In this document: positions 17,882-26,818 of the stretch, in pieces | Position numbering within the stretch: the first letter of the stretch is position 1 | How the letters are laid out: each line of letters starts with the position of its first letter | NCBI RefSeq assembly: GCF_024171885.1 | Contig: NZ_JAMTCP010000024.1 | Location: 35,884-99,883 of the forward strand | From: Streptoalloteichus tenebrarius | GTDB taxonomy: Bacteria; Actinomycetota; Actinomycetes; Mycobacteriales; Pseudonocardiaceae | Direction: 5' to 3' | Length of the DNA stretch: 64,000 nucleotides | Made by a program: the position numbers and the translations under genes | Notes under the pieces: generated by a model | Told to the model about the DNA's origin: nothing | Databases searched by the model: none | Seen by the model: only the letters and a program-made list of their open reading frames with translations

Positions 17882-17949
17882 CGAAATGCCTTTCTACGTC
17901 CGAGAGTCGAGTGAGGGATGCGGTCAGGTCGGTCGACCGGTGCGCTGGA

Positions 17950-18270
17950 TCAGACCTCGCCGCCGAGGGCGCCCAGGATCGAGTTCATGGACGACGCCTG
18001 CTCCTCCTCCTGGCGCAGGTACTCCTGCGAGGAGGCGCCCATCATGTCGGCGATGTCGCTCAGGGCGTTGTTGAGCTTGTCGGCGTCGTGCTGCCACCGC
18101 TCGATCAGCTTGTGGAACGCCGCGGCGGCGTCGCCCTTCCACGCGGCGGCCAGCGGCTCGATCTGGCCGCGCAGGCTGCTCAGCGAGCCCTGGATGTCGC
18201 TGTTGGTGTTCAGGACGTCCACGCCGGCCTGGCGCATCGTCTCCGAGTCGGTGGTGTAGGAACCGGCCAT
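17950..18270 (-). CDS. WXG100 (Esx) family T7SS substrate, EsxB-like
   Basis: A 106-residue helical protein with the turn AWKGDAAAAFHKL (WXG motif) and a YLRQE export signal in the C-terminal helix. The ATG at 18270 gives the family length; a longer frame upstream adds an unrelated acidic segment. It probably dimerises with the next gene product. The two share transcription down to the terminator at 17540. Confidence 0.93.
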   Translation of the reverse strand: MAGSYTTDSETMRQAGVDVLNTNSDIQGSLSSLRGQIEPLAAAWKGDAAAAFHKLIERWQHDADKLNNALSDIADMMGASSQEYLRQEEEQASSMNSILGALGGEV

Positions 18271-18438
18271 CTCGTGGGCCCCCTTGTCTCGTTCGTCCTC
18301 GTCGTCCGCGGCTTCCCGGCTCTCGCCTTCCGTCCCGGACAACACTGCGACGCAGAGGTTGCCAGTTCCGGTTCCCACCCCGGTGAGTTTTTCCGGAAGT
18401 AGTTGCGCTCGGGAACGCGACGGGGCGGGAACCGCGAC

Positions 18439-18834
18439 TCAGTAGAGGATTCGCTCCTGGGAAAAGTCCTCGTCATCGTCGGTTTCGGCGGGTCGGCGAC
18501 GGTTCGCGGCCCCTTCCCCGACGTTCCCGGAAACAAATGCCTTCTTTTGCTCGAGGGAATGTTCGGCGAGGAGTTCCGCGCCCGAGGGCAGCTCCTCCAC
18601 CGGCAGTCGGTGCTCGACGCGGAACCCGGTCGCGGCCGCGCGCAGGCGCTCGGCGGTGAGCTCGTCGCGCCGCGCGGGGACCCCGCCGCGCCGCACCCGG
18701 TCGACCAGGTCCCCGGTGGCCCCGCGGAAGGCGGCGTCCCGCTCCCTCGCCTCCGCGACCGCCCGACGCCCCCGGTCGGACGCGGAGTCCACCGCCGCCA
18801 GGAACCTCCGCATGGCCTCGTCCACTTCGGACAT
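18439..18834 (-). CDS. small T7SS-locus protein with DDDEDFSQE C-terminus
   Basis: A 131-residue, mostly helical, charged protein of unknown function. The ATG at 18834 is preceded by GAGGGAGG. The helical part runs to about residue 90, then a short linker leads to the final residues DDDEDFSQERILY. That ending is nearly the same as in the 10080-10517 gene of the accessory operon. The gene sits between the Hsp70-like gene and the WXG100 pair, a place where mycobacterial ESX-4 has no extra gene. A chaperone or targeting role for local substrates is a guess from context. Confidence 0.8.
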   Translation of the reverse strand: MSEVDEAMRRFLAAVDSASDRGRRAVAEARERDAAFRGATGDLVDRVRRGGVPARRDELTAERLRAAATGFRVEHRLPVEELPSGAELLAEHSLEQKKAFVSGNVGEGAANRRRPAETDDDEDFSQERILY

Positions 18835-18903
18835 CCGCGCCTCCCTCGCCCGTGCGCCGGCGCGGTCGGCGAGCCACCGCCGCACCGCCGGCCTTCCCGT
18901 CCC

Positions 18904-20832
18904 TCAGCCCGTGATCTCCAGCGTGCGGACGACCTCGTCACAGGCGCCCGCCACCCGGGACCGCCCGCCCTCGGTGTACTGGCAACCCACCGCGACCTGC
19001 GTCGTCCCCCGGAACAGCACGTACCAGTCCACAGTGGTCGACTCCCGTTGCTGCCGGTAGTGGACGACGTCCCGGCCGGCGAAGCTCGCCTTCTCCTCGA
19101 AGTCGGAGAACCCCCGGCTGGTCGAGCGGTCGAACTCGGCCCTGAGCTGGCGCAGCGCGCGGCCCCGGTCGGCGTCGCTGTCGTAGTTGAGCTTGAACTC
19201 CTGCACCGCGATCAGGTCGGTGTCGACCGCGGCGTCCGTCGGCTTGACCTGCACCTTGCGCTGCCCGGCGTCGCCGCCGGTCTGCTCCCAGTCGGCCGGC
19301 ATCCGGAACCGGTAGTCGTACTGGGCGATCTCCCGTCCCTGCGCGGCCTGCGGCTTCCTGTCGCCCTCGTCGCCCGACCCGCTCAGGGTGACGCCGAGGA
19401 CAGTGGCGATCACCGCGACCAGCACGACCGCGCCGCCCACGAGCAGCGGAGCGCGACGGCGGGGCGCCGGCGCCGCCGGTGGGGTCGGTGGGGTCGGTGC
19501 GGGAGGGAGGCCCGGAGCCCCGAACCCGCCCGGCGGAGTGAACCCGGCGGGCGGTGTGCCGGGGACCGGCCGGAGGTTCGGGCCCGCGGCCCCGCCCACC
19601 GAGGGGAAGGGGCCGGAAGCCGGGGAACCCGCCGGGAGCCCGACGGCGGGCGTCCCCGGTCGGGGCGGGTGCGACGCGCCCGCCGCCGACGCGGCCGGAG
19701 GCAGGCCCGCGGTGCGGTCCGGGTCCCTGGTCACGGCGCGCAGGGCGCCCCGGGCGACGACGGTCTCCGGCTGGTCCAGGGTGATCGGCATGAGGCCCGT
19801 ACGCTCGTAGACGAGACGGGACACCAGGGGGATCCGGCTCGACCCACCGACGAGGAACACCCCCGAGAGCTGCTGGGGCGTCAGCCCCGCGTCCCGCACA
19901 GTCGCCACCACCAGCTCGGCGGCGCGGGACAGCGGGCCCGCGACGAGCCCCTCCAGGTCGGCCCTGGTGACGTGGGCGTCGGGGAAGGGCGGCGGCATCG
20001 GCACGTCGGTGTAGGCGTGCCGGGAGAGCGTCTCCTTGGCGCCCCGCACGTCCTGCCGCAGCACCCGCCGGCGGCGGCGGTCGGCCAGGTCGCGCCCCTC
20101 GACGAGCCTGCGCCACGCCTCGGGGTCGGTCCCCGCGACCAGCCCGCCGACGTGCTCCAGCAACGCCTGGTCGATGTCGGCCCCGCCGAACGTGGGGTCG
20201 CCCCTGGTGGCGAGCACCTGGAAGACCGGGACCGGCCGCCCAGGGTCGTGGGCGGACGGCGCGCTCTGCCGGCGGACGACGCTACAGTCGACCGTGCCGC
20301 CGCCGAGGTCGAGCACGGCCAGGGCGGCGCCGTCGGCCATGCCGTGGCCGGCGGAGTGGAACACGGCGGCGGCCACCGGCTCCGGCACGAGCGCGATCTC
20401 CGCTGCCAGCCCCGACGCCGCCTGCCGCAGGACGTGCGTGCGCATCGCGCCCCAGTCCGCGGGATGGGTCAGCACCAGCAGGTCGACCGGCGCGCCGCCG
20501 GCGACGCGCCTGGCCTCCCCCACCGCGCGGGACAGCACGGCCCGGATGACCTCGCGCACCGGGAGCACCGTGCTGCCCAGCAGCAGCTCGCCCTCGTCGA
20601 TCCGGCGCTTCGGGTGCGGCTCGTACCGGGAGGGGTCCACGGCGGCCTGGCGCTCCGCCTCGTGCCCGACGAACAGCGTGCCGTCGGCGGCGGCGAACAC
20701 CGCGGAGGGCACCAGCGGCTGCCCGTCGACCACGACCACCTGCGGCTCGCTGCCGCCGCCGGCGTGCTCCCCCGTGGCCACCGCGGTGCAGGTGCTGGAC
20801 GTGCCGAAGTCGATCGCGACGTGCAGGGTCAC
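18904..20832 (-). CDS. Hsp70-like type VII secretion-associated membrane protein (Rv3446c type)
   Basis: A 642-residue protein with an actin/Hsp70 ATPase domain at the cytoplasmic N-terminus (AIDFGTSST phosphate 1, LDLGGGTVD phosphate 2, VGGSSRIP adenosine motif), a Pro/Gly-rich linker, one transmembrane helix (about 462-483) and an extracellular domain (484-642) with two Cys (617 and 631) that may pair. This domain order matches the T7SS-associated family that includes Rv3446c, next to eccC4 in mycobacteria. There is no Hsp70 substrate-binding domain. It lies 69 bp upstream of the small SQE-tail gene and 34 bp after a strong hairpin. Confidence 0.92.
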   Translation of the reverse strand: MTLHVAIDFGTSSTCTAVATGEHAGGGSEPQVVVVDGQPLVPSAVFAAADGTLFVGHEAERQAAVDPSRYEPHPKRRIDEGELLLGSTVLPVREVIRAVLSRAVGEARRVAGGAPVDLLVLTHPADWGAMRTHVLRQAASGLAAEIALVPEPVAAAVFHSAGHGMADGAALAVLDLGGGTVDCSVVRRQSAPSAHDPGRPVPVFQVLATRGDPTFGGADIDQALLEHVGGLVAGTDPEAWRRLVEGRDLADRRRRRVLRQDVRGAKETLSRHAYTDVPMPPPFPDAHVTRADLEGLVAGPLSRAAELVVATVRDAGLTPQQLSGVFLVGGSSRIPLVSRLVYERTGLMPITLDQPETVVARGALRAVTRDPDRTAGLPPAASAAGASHPPRPGTPAVGLPAGSPASGPFPSVGGAAGPNLRPVPGTPPAGFTPPGGFGAPGLPPAPTPPTPPAAPAPRRRAPLLVGGAVVLVAVIATVLGVTLSGSGDEGDRKPQAAQGREIAQYDYRFRMPADWEQTGGDAGQRKVQVKPTDAAVDTDLIAVQEFKLNYDSDADRGRALRQLRAEFDRSTSRGFSDFEEKASFAGRDVVHYRQQRESTTVDWYVLFRGTTQVAVGCQYTEGGRSRVAGACDEVVRTLEITG

Positions 20833-20866
20833 CCGCTCACCTTCTCACTGGGCTGGACGCGGAAGA

Positions 20867-20897
20867 AGGACGCCCGGACCGGAGGTCCGGGCGTCCT
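20867..20897 (-). terminator. strong hairpin between eccC and the Hsp70-like gene
   Basis: A perfect 14-bp stem (aggacgcccggacc with its complement) and a 3-base loop. Only 34 bp separate it from the next start codon, too little for a full promoter, so it may act as a partial terminator or RNA-processing site within one operon. Confidence 0.75.
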
Positions 20898-21044
20898 GTC
20901 GTCGTTCTCGGGACCGGTCGCACGACCGACCCCGACCGGGCACAGCCGGCCGTGATCGGCACTGCTGGCACTGTCGCGCGCTCGGCGCGGGTCGGGGGCG
21001 GCGGCGCGCACGGCGCCCGCCGCCCCCCCCCGATCCGCCCATCG

Positions 21045-24000
21045 TCACTCCGGGGGGATGTGCGCGATCTGGACCAGGCGGTTGCCGCCCTTGCGCGCGA
21101 CCAGGGTGCCCCGGCCCGGCGGCATCGGCGAGGGCTTGACGTTGCCGATCAGGTTGCCCTCGTCCTTGTTACCGCTCATCACGATGCCGGGGGCCGAGCC
21201 CTCGCGCAGCTTCCCGATGATCGGGTCGCTGAACGCGGCCCTGCTGGCGCCACCGGAGTTGCGCATCAGCACGAAGTGCAGACCGATGTCCCTGGCCTGG
21301 GGCAGGAACTCGGCCAGGGGGGCCAGCGGGTTGGCGTGCGGGCTCGGCGCGACCAGGTCGTAGTCGTCGACGATGAAGAACAGGTCGGGGCCCTTCCACC
21401 AGGAGCGGTTCTTGAGCTGCTCCTGGGTGACGTCCGGGCCGGGCAGCCGTCGGGTCATCGCCGTCCTGACGTCGCCGATCACCGCCTGGAGCTGCTGCGA
21501 CGAGGCCGCGTAGGTGAGCACGTGGTCCGGCGGCAGGAAGCCGAGCATGCTGCGCCGGTAGTCGACCAGGATGATCCTGGCCTCCTGCGGCGTGTACCGG
21601 TCGACGATGCCCCTGGCGACCACCCGCAGCAGGGTCGACTTGCCGGCCTCGGTCTCGGCGAAGCCGAAGAAGTGCGGGTCCTGGGCGAAGTCGAGGTAGA
21701 CGGGCGCGAGCTCGTCCTCGTTGACGCCGATCGGGACCAGCTTCGGGTTCGGCTGCTGCTGCGGGGTCGGGAGCTGCTCGTAGGGCAGCACCGCCGGCAG
21801 CATCCTGACCTGCGGGGCCCTCGGGCCGCGCCAGGCCGCGTTGATCTTCTGCACCGCGTCGTGGATGCCCTCGCCGACCCGGTCGACCAGGACCTCCCAC
21901 CGCTGCTCCGGCGTCATGTCGGCGCTGAGCCGCTCGCCGCTGTCCACCCGGGGCAACGCGACCAGGAAGTGCAGCTTGTCGCGGGACAGGCCACGGCCAG
22001 GCCGGTTCTCCGGCACGTTCACCGCGACCTTGCGGTCCACGTCGGACTCGCTGGTGTCGCTGATGCGCAGCTCGAACCGGCTGCCCAGCATGTCCTTGAG
22101 CGCCGGCCGGATCTCGGGCCACCGGTTGGCGGTGATCACCACGTGCACGCCGTAGGACAGACCCGAGTTCGCCAGGTTGACGATCTGCTGTTCGAGCATC
22201 TCGAAGTCCTGCTTGAAGGCCAGCCAGCCGTCGATCAGCAGGAACACGTCGCCGTACGGGTCGTCCTTGATCTCGCCGCGCCGCTTGCGGTTGCGGAACT
22301 CGGTCATCGAGTCGATGCCGAGGTCCCTGAACCGCTGCTCGCGCTCGACCATCAGCGTGCTCAGCTCCGCGACGGTCCGCCGCACCAGGTCGGGGTCGAG
22401 CTTGCCGCCCACCGCGCCGACGTGCGGCAGGCCTCGGAGCGACATCAGCGCGCCACCACCGAAGTCGATGCAGTAGAACTGCGCCTCCTGCGGCGTGTGG
22501 GTCACCGCCATCGACATGACCAGCGTCCGCAGCAGCATCGACTTGCCCGACTGCGGGCGGCCGACGACCGCCATGTGGCCGGCGCCGCCGGACAGGTCGG
22601 CCCACAGCACCTTCTGGCTCTGCTCGTAGGGCCGGTCCTCCAGTCCGATGGGGACGGCCAGCCGGCCGTTGTGCTGGAACCCGGCCGCGCTGAGCCCCCG
22701 GTCCTCGGTGGGCGCCAACGGCGGCAGCAACGAGTCCAGCGTGGGCGGCTCCTCCAGCGGGGGCAGCCACACCCGGCGCGCCGGCGGGCCCTGGCGGACG
22801 GTCCGCCTGACGAAGATCTCCAGCTCGCTGGGCTCGGCCGAGTCGTCCTTCTTCTTCTCGGGCTTCGGCTCCTCCCTGGGCTTCTCCGGCTCCTCGGGGA
22901 TCGGGATGAAGTCCGGGACGAAGAACTTCGGCCGGCGGTCGCCGCTGATCGGCGCCGCGGTCTGCACGGCCTGCATGCCCGGCGGGCGGTACGGGCCGGA
23001 GACGTAGCACGCCTTGAACCGGGTCTTCTCGTTGTTGAACACGAGGTAGCCGGAGCCGGGGATCGGCGGCAGGTCGGCGGCGTCCGGGATGCCGATGGCG
23101 GCCCGGGAGTCCGCCGCGCTGAACGTCTTCAGGCCGAGCCGGTAGGACAGGTGGGTGTCCAGGCCGCGCAGCTTGCCCTCCTCCAGTCGCTGCGAGGCGA
23201 GCAGCAGGTGGATCTGGAGCGACCGGCCCAGCCGGCCGATGGCCACGAACAGCTCGATGAAGTCGGGCTTGGCGCTGAGCAGCTCGGAGAACTCGTCGAT
23301 GACGATCCACAGCGCCGGCATCGGTGGCAGGTCCTCGCCGCGCTCGCGGGCCTTCTCGTAGTCCCAGACGTTCTTGAACTTGCCGCTCTCGGCCAGCACC
23401 TGCTGGCGGCGGGCCATCTCGCCGGCCAGCGCGTCGCGCATCCGGTCGACCAGCGTCAGGTCGGAGCCCAGGTTGGTGATGACCGCGGAGACGTGCGGGG
23501 CGTCGTCGAAGCCGAGGAACGTCGCGCCACCCTTGAAGTCCACCAGGACCAGGTTCAGCGCGGCCGAGGAGTGCGTGGCCATCATCGCCAGCACCAGCGT
23601 CCTGAGGAACTCGGACTTGCCGGAACCGGTGGCGCCGACGCACAGGCCGTGCGGGCCCATGCCGCCCATGGCGGTTTCCTTGATGTCCAGCTCGACCGGC
23701 TCGCCGTGCTCGCCGACGCCGAAGGCGACCTTGTACTTCTCGCTGTTGGGCCGGGGCCGCCACGCCTGCGCGAGGTCGAAGGTCATCGGGTCGCCCAGAC
23801 CGAGCAGCTCGAACAGGCCGACGTTGGAGTTCAGCAACGGCTGGTCCTCCGGCTCGGCCCCGCCGCCCTGGGCGGTGGCGACCCGCCACGGCGACAGCTT
23901 GCGCGCCAGGGACTCGGCCTCGACGGCGCTCAGCCCGTCCGCCTTGCCGAACCACTCGATGCCACCACCGGTGCGGGCGCCGAGCCGGTCGCCGTCCAGC

Positions 24001-25091
24001 ACGATGCGCAGACCCTTCTTCTGCGCCAGGTTGGTGGTCAGCGAGTCGGACAGGTCGATCAGCGTGACGCCCTGGAGGCCGTCCTGCTGGACGATGTACT
24101 CGCCGCGGTTGACCTCGCCGTCGTCGATGAGGATCACGATGTGCGGCTGGTCGGTCAGCGGCTGCGCGTTGCGGGAGAAGTTCCTGCGTTCCCCGAGCTC
24201 CTCGTGCAGCATCCGCTCGACCTCGGACAGCGAGCCGGCCATCAGCCGCATCTGGCCGATGCCGTCGACGTGCCGGGGGTGCTGGGCGTGCGGCAGCCAC
24301 TTGACCCACTCCCACTCGCGGCGGGCCTCTCCGGCGGCCACGACCGCGATCAGCAGGTCGCTCGGGGCGTGGAACGTGGCGAGCTGGGCGAGCATCGCCC
24401 TGGCCAGCGCGCGGGTGCGCTCCTTCTCGCCGTACAGCGGCACGGCGGCGAAGCCGCGCAACGAGATGGCGATGGGCAGGTCGGGGACGATCGAGTGGGC
24501 GCGCACGAACCGGCGCAGCGCCAGCGTCGCGATCGGCTCCAGCTCGTCGACCGGACCGGTCTGCGGCGGGACCAGCCGGGTGGACAGGCGCTGCGCGCCC
24601 CGGCAGATCCTGACCTGGCAGAAGTCGGGGTCGTTGGGGCGGCGCTCCCACATGCGGCGCTGGCCGGGACCCACCAGCGGCCACAGCGCCTGCGGGTCGG
24701 GGTGGCACCACTCGCGCTCGACCCGCTGCTCCAGCGCGGCCTCGCGGGCGCGTTCCCGCATCTGGCCGAGGTACCGCAGGTAGTCCTTGCGGTCCTCGTT
24801 CATCTCGGCCTTCTTCTGGCCGGCCCCCTGGCCGCCGCCGGCCATCATGCCCAGCGTCGAGATCACCATCATGCCGCCGAAGACCAGCGACATCGGGTTC
24901 CGGCCGCCGGCCACGAACATGAAGACCATCATGCCCAGCGACGCCACGACCATCACGACCGGCAGCAGCTTCATGACGATGTTGCCGGGGATGACCCGGG
25001 GCACCTCGGGCGGCGGCTCCAGGTGGACCTCGCCGCCCGGGGGACGTGGGGCGGCCAGGCGCGGCGACCGCTTGAACTGCAGCGTGCTCAC
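21045..25091 (-). CDS. eccC: EccC, T7SS FtsK/SpoIIIE-type motor ATPase (one-piece)
   Basis: Membrane-anchored motor of the T7SS, 1348 residues, with EccCa and EccCb fused in one chain. Two hydrophobic helices lie at about 38-60 and 66-82. Three ATPase domains follow: the first has GATGSGKS (486-493) and Walker B IVIDE (to 600); the second GRPQSGKS (844-851) with LLIDG, lacking the Glu; the third AETEAGKS (1145-1152), where the first Gly is Ala, with FIVDD. Only domain 1 looks fully catalytic, as in other EccC. The GTG at 25091 is preceded by AGAGGTG. It is divergent from eccD. Confidence 0.96.
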   Translation of the reverse strand: MSTLQFKRSPRLAAPRPPGGEVHLEPPPEVPRVIPGNIVMKLLPVVMVVASLGMMVFMFVAGGRNPMSLVFGGMMVISTLGMMAGGGQGAGQKKAEMNEDRKDYLRYLGQMRERAREAALEQRVEREWCHPDPQALWPLVGPGQRRMWERRPNDPDFCQVRICRGAQRLSTRLVPPQTGPVDELEPIATLALRRFVRAHSIVPDLPIAISLRGFAAVPLYGEKERTRALARAMLAQLATFHAPSDLLIAVVAAGEARREWEWVKWLPHAQHPRHVDGIGQMRLMAGSLSEVERMLHEELGERRNFSRNAQPLTDQPHIVILIDDGEVNRGEYIVQQDGLQGVTLIDLSDSLTTNLAQKKGLRIVLDGDRLGARTGGGIEWFGKADGLSAVEAESLARKLSPWRVATAQGGGAEPEDQPLLNSNVGLFELLGLGDPMTFDLAQAWRPRPNSEKYKVAFGVGEHGEPVELDIKETAMGGMGPHGLCVGATGSGKSEFLRTLVLAMMATHSSAALNLVLVDFKGGATFLGFDDAPHVSAVITNLGSDLTLVDRMRDALAGEMARRQQVLAESGKFKNVWDYEKARERGEDLPPMPALWIVIDEFSELLSAKPDFIELFVAIGRLGRSLQIHLLLASQRLEEGKLRGLDTHLSYRLGLKTFSAADSRAAIGIPDAADLPPIPGSGYLVFNNEKTRFKACYVSGPYRPPGMQAVQTAAPISGDRRPKFFVPDFIPIPEEPEKPREEPKPEKKKDDSAEPSELEIFVRRTVRQGPPARRVWLPPLEEPPTLDSLLPPLAPTEDRGLSAAGFQHNGRLAVPIGLEDRPYEQSQKVLWADLSGGAGHMAVVGRPQSGKSMLLRTLVMSMAVTHTPQEAQFYCIDFGGGALMSLRGLPHVGAVGGKLDPDLVRRTVAELSTLMVEREQRFRDLGIDSMTEFRNRKRRGEIKDDPYGDVFLLIDGWLAFKQDFEMLEQQIVNLANSGLSYGVHVVITANRWPEIRPALKDMLGSRFELRISDTSESDVDRKVAVNVPENRPGRGLSRDKLHFLVALPRVDSGERLSADMTPEQRWEVLVDRVGEGIHDAVQKINAAWRGPRAPQVRMLPAVLPYEQLPTPQQQPNPKLVPIGVNEDELAPVYLDFAQDPHFFGFAETEAGKSTLLRVVARGIVDRYTPQEARIILVDYRRSMLGFLPPDHVLTYAASSQQLQAVIGDVRTAMTRRLPGPDVTQEQLKNRSWWKGPDLFFIVDDYDLVAPSPHANPLAPLAEFLPQARDIGLHFVLMRNSGGASRAAFSDPIIGKLREGSAPGIVMSGNKDEGNLIGNVKPSPMPPGRGTLVARKGGNRLVQIAHIPPE

Positions 25092-25240
25092 CGGACGGGC
25101 ACCTCTTACTTCTCCCCGACTCACACGGCTCGGGTCGGGATCGGCTGGCGGAGGGACGAGCCGAATGCGCGGCACTCGTCGAGGCCGCCGACGGGTGGGC
25201 GGGAAGTTCCCCACCCCTCTTCGCCGGAACCCGGGGTCCC

Positions 25241-25257
25241 GCCGCACTCGGTGCGGC
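25241..25257. promoter_or_regulatory. inverted repeat in the eccC-eccD divergent region
   Basis: The perfect palindrome gccgcac-tcg-gtgcggc directly precedes catact, a possible -10 box for eccD, in the 286-bp region between divergent eccC and eccD. It could be an operator. No good -35 box is seen, so support is limited. Confidence 0.35.
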
Positions 25258-25377
25258 CATACTAGGGGCGCTCGTCGACGGGCAGGGCCGGTTCCGCGAC
25301 TTCCGCGAGATCGACAACGGCCGCCGCGACGGGCTCGACAAGCCCGACCCGAGAAGAAGAAGGACGAGGGGGCGCTG

Positions 25378-26805
25378 GTGGCGACCGGGACGACGGTGTT
25401 CAGCCGGGTGACCGTGGTGGCGCCGACCACTCGCATCGACGTCGCCCTGCCGGCGGACGTCGCGGTGGCCGACCTGCTGCCGATGGTGCTGGACATGGCG
25501 CGCAGGGCCAGCGGCGAGGGCGGCCCGCTCAACGCCAGGGACGGCGGGGTCCGGCACGGCGGCTGGTGCCTGGCCAAGCTCGGCGAGTCGGAGCCGTTGG
25601 ACCCGAGCCGCACGCTGGCCTCGCAGGGCGTCGTGGACGGCGAACTGCTCCAGCTCCGCAAGCGCAACGAGAACCCGCCGCCCCCGCTGTACGACGACGT
25701 CGTCGACGCCATCGCCGACTCCTCCCCGGACAGCTACCGGCCGTGGACCAGGGAGACCGCCGCCAGGATCGGCCACCTCGCCGGCGGGCTCGCGCTCGTC
25801 GGCGCGGCCATGGCCGCGTGGCGGGCCGGCCCGACCTACCCGTTGACGGCGGCGCTGGTCGCCGGCGTGGCCGCCGTGGTCGCGGTGGTCGTGGGCGCGG
25901 TGATCGCCAGGGCCTACGCGGCGCCGACCACCGGCGTGGTGGTGGCGGCCGCCGGCGGCCTGCCGCTGGCGTTCGTGAGCGGCCTCTACATCGTGCCGGG
26001 TGACGAGGTGCTCGGTCTGGGCCGCGCCAACCTGCTGCTGGGCAGCGCCCTGGTGCTGGTGGTCGCGGCGGCCTCGATCATGGTGTTGGGCGCCGGGGTG
26101 ACCGTGTTCGTCGCGGCCGCGACGGCCGGTTCGCTGGGTGTGCTGACGTTCGCCGTCGCCACCCTGGTGGACACGCCGGCGGCCGGTGTGGCGGCGGGGG
26201 CGGGCGCGGTCGCGCTGGCCGGCCTGTCGATGCTGCCGCGCCTGACCCTGCGGCTGGCCCGGCTGCCGCTGCCCCAGGTCCCCGGCAGCGCCGAGGACCT
26301 CAAGGAGGACACCGGCTTCCCCGAGTACGCGGTGATCGAGCGGCGCACCGGTCTGGCCCACGAGTACATGACGGGCATGCTCGTCGGCTGCGGCGTGGTC
26401 GCGGCGATCTCGGCGATCCTGGCCTCCGCCGACGGCACCGTGTTCGGCCCGCTGTTCGCGGTCGCGCTGTCCTCGGTCATGTTGATGCGGGCCCGCGCCT
26501 ACGCCAACGGCAGCCAGGCGGTGGCGTTGCTGGTCACGGGCATGGTGGCCGCGGCGGGCGTGCTCATGGGCTGGCTGTGGACCGCCACGCCGTTCACCCT
26601 GCTGCTGTGGGTGTTCGGCGCGCTGACGCTGCTCGCGGCCGTCGGCCTGGTGCTGGGTGTGGTCTTCCCCGAGAAGAAGTTCTCCCCGGTGCTGCGCCGC
26701 ACCGCGGACATCGCCGAGGCCGTGCTGATCGCGTCCGTCCTGCCGCTCGCGCTGGCCGTGATGGACCTCTACAGCACGATCCGCCACCTGAACATCAACA
26801 TCTGA
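25378..26805 (+). CDS. eccD: EccD, T7SS integral membrane channel component
   Basis: The central membrane component of the T7SS. Of 475 residues, the first about 85 form a ubiquitin-like YukD domain (VFSRVTVVAPTTRIDVALP to GELLQLRKR); the rest is a series of hydrophobic helices, usually 11 in this family. The GTG at 25378 is preceded by GGACGAGGGGG. mycP begins 14 bp downstream and is almost certainly in the same operon. Confidence 0.94.
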   Translation: MATGTTVFSRVTVVAPTTRIDVALPADVAVADLLPMVLDMARRASGEGGPLNARDGGVRHGGWCLAKLGESEPLDPSRTLASQGVVDGELLQLRKRNENPPPPLYDDVVDAIADSSPDSYRPWTRETAARIGHLAGGLALVGAAMAAWRAGPTYPLTAALVAGVAAVVAVVVGAVIARAYAAPTTGVVVAAAGGLPLAFVSGLYIVPGDEVLGLGRANLLLGSALVLVVAAASIMVLGAGVTVFVAAATAGSLGVLTFAVATLVDTPAAGVAAGAGAVALAGLSMLPRLTLRLARLPLPQVPGSAEDLKEDTGFPEYAVIERRTGLAHEYMTGMLVGCGVVAAISAILASADGTVFGPLFAVALSSVMLMRARAYANGSQAVALLVTGMVAAAGVLMGWLWTATPFTLLLWVFGALTLLAAVGLVLGVVFPEKKFSPVLRRTADIAEAVLIASVLPLALAVMDLYSTIRHLNINI

Positions 26806-26818
26806 GGTCCGAACGTCG

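Noticed and set aside
18904..20832. Identification as DnaK chaperone
   Set aside because: It has the ATPase fold but no substrate-binding domain, and instead a membrane helix and an extracellular Rv3446c-type domain.
20952..25265. 1437-residue open frame on the plus strand
   Set aside because: It is antisense to eccC and has no family similarity. Codon bias supports the minus strand.
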